From NCBI GenBank assembly GCA_024244685.1, contig JAAEOJ010000143.1:62001-126000 (forward strand): a stretch of 64,000 nt of DNA, written 5' to 3'. The position numbers and the translations under genes were made by a program. Positions 1-13,471 of the stretch are shown one piece after another; position 1 is the stretch's first letter; each line of letters begins with the position of its first letter. This stretch comes from Mycoplasma sp. (lineage in GTDB: Bacteria > Bacillota_I > Bacilli_A > Mycoplasmatales > Metamycoplasmataceae). The notes beneath the pieces are model-generated. The model was given only the letters and a program-made list of their open reading frames with translations, ran no database searches and had not been told where the DNA came from.

Positions 1-34
1 TTTTAATTATTAAAGATATCTTTTGTTTTTTAAT

Positions 35-40
35 TATAAT
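35..40 (+). promoter_or_regulatory. -10 box of rsmG, near-leaderless
   Basis: TATAAT lies seven bases before the rsmG ATG. No Shine-Dalgarno sequence fits between them, so transcription should begin at or next to the start codon. Confidence 0.6.
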
Positions 41-47
41 TAATAAT

Positions 48-719
48 ATGAATAATACCTTTAAAGAAAAAACAAAGAAACATATAAATAACCAAAATAT
101 ATTTACTAAGTTAGAAAAATACGTTTTTTTAATAGAAGAAAAAAACAAAGTAATTAATTTAACTGGATTTACAGGAGATAAATTATGAGAGCAAGGTATT
201 TATGAATCCATAATTTTATTAGAGATGTCATTTAATAATAATGAAGGTAACATTCTTGATATTGGAGCAGGCGCAGGGTTTCCTTCTGTACCTTATTTAA
301 TAGCTCACCCAGAAAAAAAACTAACTATTTATGAACCCATAGGAAAAAGAGTTGATTTCTTAAATGAAGTATCAAAAAAATTAGATTTAGATATAGATGT
401 TCAAAAAATTAGAGTAGAAGATTCAAAAGAATATGAAAAATTTGATTTTATTTGTGCAAGAGCAGTTGTTGAATTTAAAATACTTTTAGAAATTTCTCAT
501 CATATAGCTAAAATAGGTGCTGATTTTGCTTTTATTAAAGGTAAAAAAGCTAAAAAAGAAATTCATGAAGCTAGATTTCAAATAAAAAATTTTAATGTAA
601 ATCCTAAAATAAAAAAATCAATAATAAATCAAAAAGAAAATAATATTATTTTTTATAAAAAAGAAAATAAAACACCAAAAAACTTCCCTCGAAAATGATC
701 AGTTATAAAAAAAGCTTAA
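48..719 (+). CDS. rsmG: 16S rRNA (guanine-527-N7)-methyltransferase RsmG (GidB)
   Basis: This 223-aa protein should methylate G527 of 16S rRNA with S-adenosylmethionine. The glycine-rich SAM-binding loop DIGAGAGFPS is at about residues 71-80, and the later segment FDFICARAV, typical of GidB, follows near residue 130. Two in-frame UGA codons (near residues 47 and 217) are read as Trp, and only this reading gives a protein of family length. The ATG at 48 was chosen because it extends the conserved part N-terminally to normal length and sits just behind a TATAAT box. It is followed closely by the ABC transporter genes, which have no obvious promoter of their own. Confidence 0.9.
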
Positions 720-767
720 TTTTTATTTTTTGGTTTTTTATGTAAAATATATATAAAGGAAATTTGA

Positions 768-1766
768 ATGCCAAAAATAAAAAAATCACAAATAGTTGAT
801 ACAAAAACCTCTAAAAGAGATAAAGATTTAAAAAGCTTACACACAAAAAAAGATATAATAAAACAAAAAACAAAGAATATATTAAAAATAAAAGGCGTTG
901 AACTAGTTAAAGCCAAAACAATAACACTTAATAACGAAAATAAAAAAATAAGGAGAGAAAAACGTCTCCAAGTTTTAAATGATAAATACCAAATGAAGGC
1001 AGTTAATAAATCTAATATAACGCCCAAAGGACTTAGAAATTTAAAAAATATTCCTGGCAATATTATTGATATTAAGGATGTTAAAAAGGTATACACAACA
1101 AAAACATTAAGATTTGTAGCTTTACAAAAAACATCTTTATCAATTAAAGATGGAGAATTCGTAGTTATTCTTGGTCCTTCAGGTTCTGGTAAAACAACTT
1201 TATTAAATGTTATTTCTGGTTTAGATAGATCAACAGAAGGAGATATAGTTGTAAATAATGTAAATGTATCATCTTTAACCAATAAAGAAATGACTTTATT
1301 TAGGAGAAAAAATATTGGTTTTATTTTTCAATCTTATAATTTATTGTCATCACTTAATGTTGAAGACAATATAGAAGTAGGAGCTCTTTTACAAGATGAT
1401 AAAAAATCTAGAATTTCAACTTCAAGTCTATTAAAACAATTACAAATATCAGAGATTGCCAAAAAGAATATTTATGAATTATCTGGTGGACAACAACAAA
1501 GAGTTTCAATAGCTAGAGCTTTAGCTAAAGGACCTAAACTTATTATTGGTGATGAACCCACAGGAGCTTTAGATACAACAACAACAGCCAAAGTATTACA
1601 AATATTCCAAAATATTAATAAAAAAAATAACACAACAGTTATATTGGTAACGCACAACCCCAATATAGCTAAATTAGCAAATAAAGTAATTTATGTTAAA
1701 GATGGTTCTATAATAGAAATTAAACAGCAACAACCAGCTGATGCAAAGGATTTTAAAGAGATATAA
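768..1766 (+). CDS. ABC transporter ATP-binding protein (MacB/LolD type) with long basic N-terminal extension
   Basis: This 332-aa ATPase should power the large permease encoded directly downstream. The Walker A motif GPSGSGKTT is at residues 136-144, the Q-loop glutamine at about 188, the signature LSGGQ at 238-242, the Walker B run LIIGDEP at 258-264 and the switch histidine at 296. The ABC domain begins only near residue 100. The first 95 or so residues are an extra lysine-rich, low-complexity segment not found in typical LolD/MacB ATPases (about 230 aa). AAGGAAA lies seven bases before the ATG. The gap to the permease start is only 17 bp, so the two are one operon. The substrate is unknown; peptide, lipoprotein or drug export is typical of this class. 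Confidence 0.85.
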   Translation: MPKIKKSQIVDTKTSKRDKDLKSLHTKKDIIKQKTKNILKIKGVELVKAKTITLNNENKKIRREKRLQVLNDKYQMKAVNKSNITPKGLRNLKNIPGNIIDIKDVKKVYTTKTLRFVALQKTSLSIKDGEFVVILGPSGSGKTTLLNVISGLDRSTEGDIVVNNVNVSSLTNKEMTLFRRKNIGFIFQSYNLLSSLNVEDNIEVGALLQDDKKSRISTSSLLKQLQISEIAKKNIYELSGGQQQRVSIARALAKGPKLIIGDEPTGALDTTTTAKVLQIFQNINKKNNTTVILVTHNPNIAKLANKVIYVKDGSIIEIKQQQPADAKDFKEI

Positions 1767-1783
1767 ATAAAAAAGGAGAAAAA

Positions 1784-4700
1784 ATGAAAAAGATTTTTAA
1801 AAGTTCCGCTAAATCATTTATGCAATCAAAAATAGCGATGATTTTACTTAGCATTGTTGTTTTTATATCCGCTACAGCATTTACAATGTTGAATTCTTCT
1901 TCAATTTCTTTTCAAACATCTTATAAAAAAGTTATGTCAGAAGGTAAAGTTCATGATTTTACAATTAAAGAAAAATGAATAATTAATGGAAATCCCAATA
2001 TTACAATTAAAGAAGATATTAAAAAAACCCAAGAAAGACCAACAGTTATTTCCAAAACTCCTACAGAAGTTGATTTTTCAAAAAACCATAAAAATATTTA
2101 TTTAGATAAAATTGATTCTACTCAATTTGCTCTTGAAAAAACTTTTGCCAACAATACTCCAAATTTCATTTTAGATCTTTCAGAAGCCATCTTGTCATAT
2201 CCAAAAGGAAAAAATAAACTTTCAATAAACGGAATTATAAAAATTAGATTATTTACAAACGGGAAAGATAAATTTGAAAATATAGTGTCTACAAAAAATC
2301 CTATAAAAGATATAGATGAAAATTTTTGAACTTCAAATTTAATAATTGATTCAAATGTAAAAGCTAATTCAACTCAAAAAATCAATTGAAAAATTAATGC
2401 GTCAACTTTTCCTGGTTTTTGGGAACCTGGAAAATCTAAAGTTGCAAAAATAACAATTAAAAAAGATGGTAAAGAAATTTTAGAAGATATGGCAAATTTA
2501 ATAAATAATTATTTTGTTAAAAAAGTATATCGTGCATATATATTTGATAATTCTGCATCAACAGGTCAATATAAAAATTTAATAAATGAAGATGATATAA
2601 ATAATTTGGTTGATTCTAATTATCCTTTTATGTTTGATGGAGATCTTGCGGCGGCAAAAAAAGATATTAATATTATTAATAGTTTAAAAAAAATAAATAA
2701 AGATATAGAGTCTTTATTAAACTCAAGAATATCAAATATATATGCTTCTAAAGTAAAGAAATTAAAAATGAAGAATGGAGAAACTATAGATAAGTATATA
2801 GAGGATCCTTCTGTAGTTAAATCTTTATTTGTTGGTTCTTATAAAGATAACAAACAATTTAAAATTGTTTCATCTAGATTTGAATCATCTTCTGTTGATA
2901 ATACAGTTGTTTTTAAAGGTGGAAAACCTAGAATGGCTTATTCAGATTCTGAAATGAAAAAAGGTCTAGATAATATTTGGAATAAAAAACCTCCTAAATC
3001 AGCTTTATTTAATCAAATGGGTAAAAAGCATTATGATAAATCAAAACAATTCCGTTGAAATAAAGAAGGGACATTATTCAATAATTCTATTAAGTCTATT
3101 AGTTTCAGTAATTTTGAATCTTTACAAGCAGTAGTGTCATCATCTTATGCTAGTGAGCATAATTTATCATTTATGGATAAAAATGATTTACAAAGTTTTA
3201 GATCAAGATATCTAAATGCTTCTAAAACAAAACAAGAGCTATTCAATGAATATAAAAGAGAAGGAAAAGTAATTACAGTTGATTCAACAGATTATTTAAT
3301 TTCAGGTATAGGTACTTCTCCTGATTTTGCGTTTCCAATTATTAATCAAAAAAACCCTCTCCCAAACGCCAAATCACAAGCTATTTTATTTACAACAAAT
3401 CTTGGATTCAAAAGGATTAAAGATGCTTTTAGAAATAATGAAACTGAAAATTATATTGCATTTAAATTTAACAATCATGCTTCAACAGTTATAAGAAAAG
3501 AAATTATGCAATTAATTTCAAAAAACGCTCAACAACAAATGAGTTGACCACCTTCTATATCACCATTAACAAAAAGAAATGATATTAATGAAAGAGTTAT
3601 TTTAGCTCCTCAACGTATTTCTTTTCTTGGTAAAATACAAAAATCAATATCATCAATATCATATCTAACTACATCTATGTTATCAATATTTACATTTTTT
3701 ATTATTGTTATGGTTATTAAAAAACAAATTAATTCAAAAAGAAAAATATTGGGTACTTTATTAGCTAATGGATATACAAAAAACCAAATAGGTTTATCTA
3801 TGGTTTCTATTTCTTTTTTAATTATTATAATACCATCTATATTTGGATATATTACCGGTTATTTTTCACAACAATTATTCGTAAGTATTTTTAATAATTA
3901 TTGGACTCTCCCCATAGTTTTTAACTCCTTTTCATTTATTACTATGTTTTTAGTTATTGGTTTCCCTATGTTAACAACTATGATTGTAGCTTTTGTTTTT
4001 ACAAGAATAGAATTAAGGGGAGAATTACTATCAATAATTAAAGAGTCAAATTCAAAAACAGGAGGTTGATTAACCACTAAAATAAACTCTTCTTTAAAAT
4101 TTGTTACTGCTAAAGGTAAAATTACAATTTCTTTATTTACATCAAATCTTTCAAAAATGTTTATGGTATTTGTTACTTCAACAATAGCTTTATTATCAGG
4201 ATCAATTGCGTTTTCTATTATAGGTAAATTCGATTATGCTCAAAGAAAATCAGCTTTACCAATAAAATATAATTATAAAATAGATTTAGAAACACCTACA
4301 AGTTCATCTAATAGGTATCAAGTATCTAATTTAGAAAATTATGGTTTAGGAGATAAATCTTGAATTAAAAGTATCGATCCAGATGATATGTATAACCAAA
4401 AATTAAATGATCAACCATATTTTCATTGAATAGAAGATCCTATAAAAGAAGCTGCTAAATCAAAAGAATTAAAATATTTAAAGCATAAAATACAAATTAG
4501 CGCTTTATTAGATATGGAAATTGGCGCTTCTGGAGTTATAACTAACCCTTGATCAATAGCAAAAGGCGCTATGCCTGATAATCAGTTAAATCAAGCTAAA
4601 AAAGACGATGAAGCATTTAATAAGTCTTCTTATAAATTAATAAGCAATTATAATAATTTAGGTTGATTTAAAAAATTAAATTTAAATGATAAAAATATAG

Positions 4701-6022
4701 TAAAAAGAAAAATAGAAGATATTAAAAAAGAAAAATGATTTAAAAATATTGAGAACACTTCAAAACTTAATCAAGTATCAAAAAATAGTAAAATAACAGA
4801 TACTTTTAAGGATTTTATATTCTTTGCTTTAAAATCACAAATTATTAATCGTTTAGAAGGTTTTGAAAATCACTTGCCGTTTATGATTTCTTATGGAAAT
4901 ATTGTTAAAAATAAAAACGATGAATTATATTCACAACTTTCTTTTAACTATAATGGAAAAACTAGAACAGGAATTAGTAATACAAGTTCAAGAATTATAG
5001 GTATAAATGAAAATAAAAATACTATGATTAATATTAACCCAAAAAATATGGAAGCATTAAAAAACTTTAAAATGAATGATTTATCCACACCTGATAAAGA
5101 AACGGATGCAATCCCTATTATTATTAATCAATATTTTAAAGAAGCATTTGGAGTTAGGGTTGGTGATACTATTAATTTAGAAATTACAAATCATAAAAAT
5201 AAAAATAACGCAAATATAATAAATAGAACAAATGCAAAAATTATTGGAGTAGATGAAACTTATAATGGTATTAAAATTTATTCATTACAAAAATTTGTAA
5301 ATAATAAATTAGGTTTTGATGAAAAACATCCTATATTTAATGGAGTTTTTACAAAACAAAGAATAGATCCTACTATTTTTAAGGGTGTAAATCTTTATTC
5401 TACTTCAAATTTCTATGTTGGAGTTTCAACAATTACAGAATCAAGTGATTTATGAAAAAAAATAGAAACAGTCATTAACAATAAAAAACAATGAAAAAAT
5501 TCTTCGGTAAATAATTTTCAAAGTTTTATCGCAACATATTCAACTACACCATATGTCTTAACAATGTCAAACGCCGATTGAGCAGCAATGTCAGCTTATG
5601 CATTTAAAAATACATTAAACTTAACTAATAAGATGATTTGGATGGTTGAGGGTGTTGCTGTATTAATAGCTATATTCTTTATTATAATTATTGCTTCAAT
5701 GGTTGTAGAGGATAATAAAAAGTTTATCGCAACAACTAAAGTTCTTGGTTATACTAAACAAGAAATTAAATCAATGTTCTTTAGGTCAATATCACTTTCT
5801 TTAGCACTTGCATTAATTGTAACAATACCTATTTCATCCGCTATTTTATTTGGTATGAAATATATCATTATGTCCTTTGGTTCTATTTTGGTTCCTGTTG
5901 CAATAGTATGATGGGCAATACCACTTTCATTTTTAATATTATTATCTGCATTTTCAATTGTTTATAGAATAACAATAAGTAGATTTAGTAATGAAAAAAT
6001 GTTAGAAGCATTTAAAGCATAA
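1784..6022 (+). CDS. large ABC transporter permease with two FtsX-like domains
   Basis: A 1412-aa membrane protein, read through many UGA-Trp codons in one continuous frame. A first transmembrane segment at about residues 14-35 is followed by roughly 600 residues that must be mostly extracytoplasmic. Three membrane segments follow (about 632-740), then another single segment near 792-815, a second large soluble domain, and three C-terminal segments (about 1285-1400) containing the FtsX-like stretch TTKVLGYTKQEI. This is a duplicated 1+3, 1+3 topology: two FtsX/MacB permease units fused into one chain. The start has AAGGAG eight bases upstream. It partners with the preceding ATPase. Such large permeases are common in mycoplasmas and generally lack an assigned substrate. 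Confidence 0.85.
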
Positions 6023-6038
6023 TTAATTATGCTTTTTT
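6017..6038 (+). terminator. rho-independent terminator after ABC permease
   Basis: GCATAAT-TA-ATTATGC is a perfect inverted repeat followed by six T. The stop codon of the permease lies inside the stem. Confidence 0.85.
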
Positions 6039-6091
6039 ATTTTGCTAAATGATTTATATAGTAGAATTAAGAAATAAGAAAGAGAATTAAA

Positions 6092-8380
<2,289 letters not shown>

Positions 8381-8384
<4 letters not shown>

Positions 8385-8731
8385 AATTTAAGTTCATTGT
8401 GGCTTATTTTTTTATTGGATTCTGTAGGTATTATATGTATATGAGTGTGAAAAACAACTTGCTTAGAAGAAGCTTCATTATTACATATTATTCTAAAGCC
8501 ATCTACTTCTAATTTTTTTATTAAATGTTTAGCTACTTTAACAGCAACCTTCATTACATTAACCAAACTTTTTTCTGAAATATCTTTTAAGTTTCTTGAA
8601 AATTCTTTTGGAACAACTAAAGTATGACCAGTAGTTTTAGGCATATGATCTAAAAAAGCGATCACATTTTCATCTTCATATATTACTTTGGCAGGAATTT
8701 CACCATTTATTATTTTTTCGAATATTGTCAT
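8381..8731 (-). CDS. hinT: HIT-family protein HinT
   Basis: A 116-aa histidine-triad nucleotide-binding protein, usually a purine-nucleoside phosphoramidase. The triad HTHIHIIP is near residue 97 and the N-terminal GEIPAKVIYED is typical of the family. I chose the start at 8731 rather than an upstream ATG because the protein then begins in family register and the ATG lies six bases from a TATAAT box. It lies downstream of two large lipoprotein genes on the same strand, the order I recall for the M. hominis P80-P60-HinT locus, where HinT was reported to bind the two membrane proteins. A hairpin and T-run separate it from them, so it probably also has its own promoter. Confidence 0.9.
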
Positions 8732-8737
8732 ATATAA

Positions 8738-8743
8738 ATTATA
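8738..8743 (-). promoter_or_regulatory. -10 box of hinT, leaderless
   Basis: TATAAT on the minus strand ends six bases before the hinT ATG, leaving no room for a Shine-Dalgarno sequence. Confidence 0.6.
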
Positions 8744-8744
8744 A

Positions 8745-8767
8745 ATAAAAAAAAAGGAATTATCCTT
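8745..8767 (-). terminator. terminator after P60-like lipoprotein gene
   Basis: On the minus strand AAGGA-TAAT-TCCTT is followed by a run of T. The stop codon of the upstream lipoprotein lies in the loop. Confidence 0.7.
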
Positions 8768-10529
8768 CTTTTCATAAACCAAGACCTTTAAGAGCTTCTC
8801 TAGTTCTATCATTTTTAACACTTAATTCATAACTTCTAACATTAACCATAAATCTTTTTGCATCAGAAATAATTGAATTTGAAGATAATGCAAATTGGAA
8901 AATTAATCTTCTTAAATTACTTCTATTTGATTTATCTACTAGATTACTATCAGCAAAAAAGAATGATTGATCTCCTTCTTCAACATATTTTAGTTGTTCA
9001 GGATCTTTTATTAATTGTTTATCTTCACCCATGAAAGCACCATTAATTTGGTGTGTTTTTGCATCTCATGTTAAGTGAACTCAATGATCTTTAAGTCCGT
9101 TTTTATACATTTTATCTGTTTTAGTATAATCTTGACTATTCGCTTCTGTTTCTTCTTTTATATCAACATATTTACTTTTAGGAAATTTTGCTGTATCTTT
9201 AAATCATTTTGTACCTGCATCTCATTCTGCGGTTGTATAAATACCACTTGAGATTTCTATGGCACCCCTATAATTAGAATCTTTTGATATAGTTGTTTGA
9301 AGAGATTTAATATTAAAAGCAATAAAATGTGGTAAGAATTGTTGAACATATTCCGCTACAGCAGAACCATCTTTAATAAAAGTACCTGCTTTATTACTTG
9401 TTTTAGCATTTATATCAATTAATTCACCTTCTTCATTTAAAAATCCTGATTTTGAACTATTATCCTTTAAACGTTTTTTAAGTCCAAGAACACTTATATT
9501 AACATCACCCTTATCTGTAATTTTAGGTGTTGTAAATCCTTTGAAACCTTCAAGTTTAGAAATTAATTTTCTATCAAAACCTTGGGTTTTATTAGATTCA
9601 ATTATTTGGTTATCGAAAATTACATCTGAACCCAATAAATCTCTTTGTCTAGAGTTAACAGCATTAAAATCTGCAGAGTTTTTTATTTGAATTTTAGAAC
9701 CAGCTATAGCATTTTCTTTTGTTGATTTTTCTCAAACAAATTGTGGCTTGTTATCAAATAAATATTGATTCAAAAAGAAGTATTTAACAAAAAAGTTTTC
9801 TGTTTTACCTTTAAACTTAACTTCTCTATCTGTTCTAAGTAATAATGAAGGTTGATCCCCATCCTCTTTAAATCAAAGACCACCTCTTTTTTTGGCATCG
9901 GCTTTAACTTCTTTTGATTTATCACTTTCCATTTGGTAATTATCAACTTCATCACCCGTCATTAATTCAACTTTTTCAGCAGTAGTTAATCATATTTCAG
10001 ATAAAAGTAATTTATATAATTCTAAGCCTCATCCTAATTCAGGATGATTTTTCATAATTTTCTTAGCAATTGTATAAGGAGGATAGTACCCTGTTTTCAT
10101 AACATTTTTACTTACAATCACATTACCACTAATAGCTGGAATTCATTTTTCCATTTCCATTTCAGCTTTAGTAACAACACCATTGGAAACCATTTTATTA
10201 ACTTCATTAGGTCAGAAATTATTATTTGACTTTATTTTATTTGAAGCTCATGCATCTCAAGCATCTTTCATAGCCGCTTGCTTGATTTTTTCAGTTCATT
10301 CTCCTTTTCATTTTTTCTCTGAATTTTCATATTCACTATCAATTATAGATTTAAAGAATTGTTGTTGTAATAAAGTTTTCATTTTAGGACCAGTTAATAA
10401 TTCTTTAATTCTATTTTCAGCAGCTGTTGCTTGTTTTGAGGTACAAGAAACAACAGCAGCAACAGGAATAGTTGCCATCAACATTGAAGAATAAAGCATT
10501 AAAGCTTTTTTACCTTTTAAAAATTTCAT
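8760..10529 (-). CDS. P60-like surface lipoprotein
   Basis: A 589-aa predicted lipoprotein. It has a lysine-rich N terminus, a hydrophobic stretch at about residues 9-27 and the lipobox AVVSC with the acylated cysteine at residue 29. The rest is hydrophilic and read through many UGA-Trp codons. The start overlaps the stop of the upstream lipoprotein gene by one base (TAATG), so the two are co-translated. By gene order (large lipoprotein, second lipoprotein, HinT) and by size (about 65 kDa) it fits P60 of the M. hominis hit locus. This identification rests on context and memory of that locus, not on an alignment. Confidence 0.7.
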
Positions 10530-12676
10530 TATTTTACCAACCCTTCTTTGGCAACATCTAATGCATTATCGTAGATTTTACTAATGTTTTGAACCCATTT
10601 ATTTTCATCTTTTAATTTAATTAATTCATTTTTGAAATAAGAGTTTTGAATATTTGTTCTAATTTTTTGTATTGAATCATAAGCTCTATTTTCATTAAAA
10701 ATATCTTCATATGATTTTAATGCTTTAATAATATTCGCAAGATCTTTAGAACCACTTGCAACATTATAATTCGGGAACTTATTACCCTTTGGTTCAGCAC
10801 TATAATTTTTTTGTGTTCCAAGGAATTTTTTAAAAGCCTCTTCTTTCATAAGTGCTTTAACTATTAAAAATTGATCCGAAGAGTACTTATTAATTTCTTC
10901 AATAGCTTTAAAGAAAGGAGTTTTACCTTCTTTACTTCTTTGTACATCACTTGCAATCATAGTTTTTATATTTTTTAATGCATCTTTTTCTTCAAGTTTA
11001 TGAATAGCCATAATATGAACACCATTATTTGATAGTGTAATTTTATTATCTCCTTTACCTAAATAAACAGCAGATCTATATTTTGTTGCGGGAGAACCAA
11101 AAATATCTCTAAAAACACGACCCATATTAGCAAGAACATCTTTTTCACTTTGTGTAGAAATTAAACCGTCAACATATTCTTGTCATTCAATTGCACTAGC
11201 AGTTTGATTTTGACTATTAGCTGCTAAAGCTGCTCTTTTACTTATTGCTGAAGCTGCATCCGAAACTACAGAAGGGAAGTCACCTATACTTGTTCCATCT
11301 GGTGATTTTCCACCATTCATTTGTTCAAGCTTTCAAATTAATCTTTCACTTAATCCTTCGATAGGGTCCTTTTTATTTTCCTCGAATAAAGTAGCCCCTG
11401 TTGAATCTTTATTTAAGATAGCTATAGAAAAACCGGGATCCATTTCATTAACATATTTTAATTCATCTTGCAGACCTAAAGAACCACCTGAAAGTTTAGA
11501 ACCAGGACCATTAGCAGAAACAAGTTTCAACATATTTTCGTCTTCTTTATTTACTTTTCATTCTTCTTTACTATTATTATTGTCTTTAAAAACACCTTTA
11601 AATTGATCTAACTGTGTTGAAATAGAATTTTTACCATCTGTTGAATATAACAATTTTTTTAAATCAGGCATATCTATTTTTCAAGGAGATAATCTATTTT
11701 TAGCATCAGGAATAGCTTTAATTAAAAAGTGAGAAATATACATAGGATCAAATTTATTTAAATAACCATTGTTATGACCATTTTTAGTTCCGCTTGTTGT
11801 TTTATCTCCACCTATTATTTCTGCAGGAGACTTAAATTCAGGAACAAAAGAATTTGTTGAAATTATAGTTATATAATCACCCTCTGTTAATTGTCTTAAA
11901 GTTCTATTTTTATTTGAAGAACTAACAAAACCTTCTTTATCTAATTTAGCAAGTCAAACAAAATAAGGTGCCATTTGAGCTTTAAGTTTATCTCTTCCAT
12001 CACCACTGCTAGATAAATTTTTAATTTGAGTTTCTGTTAATTTTCCTAACTCTAATTCACCTTTTGTATATTTAGTAGTTGTTTTTAGCATTGTATATCT
12101 TATATAAGCGTTAGACTTCATTTCTTTTATGATTAAATTATTTATAGCTTCTTCATCACTTTTAGAACCGTTATATGATTTAGCAAGTTCTGTTCCTCAA
12201 GCCTCTTCACCTCATTTAGTACCTACTTTATTTTTAAAAGCATCTTTAGCATCTAAAAAACTAGCAGTTACTCTTTTCTTGATTTTTTCTTCATTATCAA
12301 GAGCTTTAATATTAGCTGCTTTAATTTTTTCTTTTATTTTCTTTTCTTCAAATGAATAATTTTGATATCTAATATACATTTCTCTAAATTTTTTATCTTT
12401 TTCTGATCATTTTTGTTCTTGTTTATAAAGATACTTAACAGCAGCATTAAATACGTTTGTAATTTCTTTTGTTTTTTGAACATCACTTTCTTTAATGTTT
12501 TCAAGAACACCCTTCAATTTAACGCCAGAATCTTTTATTTTTTTATTTTTATGTAATACTGTTGCTATATTACCTTCAGAATCAGAACTCATCATTGAAC
12601 CACAAGAAACAACTGCAGATGTAGTTATTGCACCAACCCCAAATAAACCAAAACTTTTTAGCACTTTCTTTTTCAT
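10529..12676 (-). CDS. P80-like surface lipoprotein
   Basis: A 715-aa predicted lipoprotein, the first gene of the lipoprotein-HinT locus. Its signal peptide ends in the lipobox AVVSC, with Cys at residue 25 when the ATG at 12676 is used. That ATG has AAGGAG six bases upstream; a TTG two codons earlier is less likely. The mature part is soluble and charged, with no further membrane segment. The size (about 80 kDa), its position before a P60-sized lipoprotein and HinT, and the one-base overlap with the next gene suggest the P80 component of the membrane complex described in M. hominis. The function of that complex is not established. Confidence 0.7.
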
Positions 12677-12705
12677 CTTCAACTCCTTAAATAGTTTGTA
12701 AATAA

Positions 12706-12711
12706 ATTATA
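12706..12711 (-). promoter_or_regulatory. -10 box of the P80-P60 operon
   Basis: TATAAT on the minus strand lies about 30 bases before the P80-like start, leaving a short leader that carries AAGGAG. Confidence 0.5.
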
Positions 12712-12772
12712 CATATTTTTTTAAATACATAAAATATATAAAATTTAATTTTAAAATAAAAATTTATAAATG

Positions 12773-12778
12773 TAAAAT
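12773..12778 (+). promoter_or_regulatory. -10 box of LicD-like gene, leaderless
   Basis: TGTAAAAT, with the TAAAAT hexamer exactly six bases before the ATG at 12785. There is no Shine-Dalgarno. Confidence 0.5.
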
Positions 12779-12784
12779 ATTTAT

Positions 12785-13447
12785 ATGAAAAATATAAAAG
12801 AAAAATATAAGTTGTTAAATCAATTTTCTATTAAAGCTAAAAAATCAAATTCATGATATGCATTAACTGGTAAAACTTTATTAACAGCATTAAGAACAAA
12901 AGATATTGTTGATTTGGATGGCCCTGTAGAAGTTATGATGACAATTGAATCATATAATAACTTCAAATCAAAGAACTCTCATTTTTTATCTGATAGAACA
13001 TTGAATAATAATCATTTAGAAATTAGACCACACTACTTTTTAAATACTGAACATCACGGTGAATATATTAGAATCAACATTGTTGTTCCAACATTAATAA
13101 ATAAATTAAAAAAATTCAATGGATGGAAATCTAGAAAAAATTATTATTTATTTAAATTATTCAATGATGATAAATACGAAAAAACTTTCATGGAAAAAAT
13201 TTTATATATTTCTATGTTTCCTTTTAAAAATAAAATAAAATATAAGTCTCATATAACAGTTTATAATCAACTTTTTATTAAAAAAAACGAAGGTTTTTTT
13301 GAAATAACAAAACCTACGAATCCAGTAAATAAAAATTGAATTCCTCAATTAACATTCAAAACATTATCTATTGAAGTTAATTACATACCTGTAAAAATTC
13401 CTTATGAATATAAAACTATCTTAAATATTTGATTTAATTATAAATAA
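12785..13447 (+). CDS. LicD-like (phosphorylcholine-transferase fold) protein, degenerate
   Basis: A 220-aa protein. The N-terminal segment, with YALTGKTLLTALRTKDI at about residues 29-45, resembles the glycine-rich G(T/S)LLGA(V/I)R entry of LicD-family nucleotidyltransferases. It is followed at the expected distance by DLDGPVEVMM, where LicD proteins carry the D-D-D-I-D metal site. Only part of the acidic motif is kept, so activity is uncertain. LicD proteins decorate surface glycans or lipids with phosphorylcholine, which would suit a mycoplasma membrane. Two UGA-Trp codons are internal. The family call is by motif only; it could be another small nucleotidyltransferase-fold protein. Confidence 0.5.
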
Positions 13448-13471
13448 AAACCATATTTATATATGGTTTTT
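13446..13471. terminator. bidirectional terminator between LicD-like gene and pgi
   Basis: The arms AAAAACCATAT and ATATGGTTTTT flank a four-base loop, with A-rich and T-rich flanks on the two sides. It serves both convergent genes; the pgi stop codon lies in the loop. Confidence 0.85.

Noticed and set aside
716-1282. 188-aa minus-strand ORF opposite the ABC ATPase gene
   Set aside because: It is antisense to a gene with full ABC motifs, has no ribosome-binding site or family features, and its hydrophobic composition is what the complement of A-rich lysine codons produces.
1784-6022. Possible row of frameshifted or broken permease genes
   Set aside because: All fragments are in one frame separated only by UGA; reading UGA as Trp gives one intact 1412-aa protein. 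The same applies to most other apparent fragments in the window.
9770-9955. Minus-strand 61-aa ORF in another frame inside the P60-like gene
   Set aside because: The lipoprotein frame is continuous across it when UGA is read as Trp, so this is an out-of-frame shadow.
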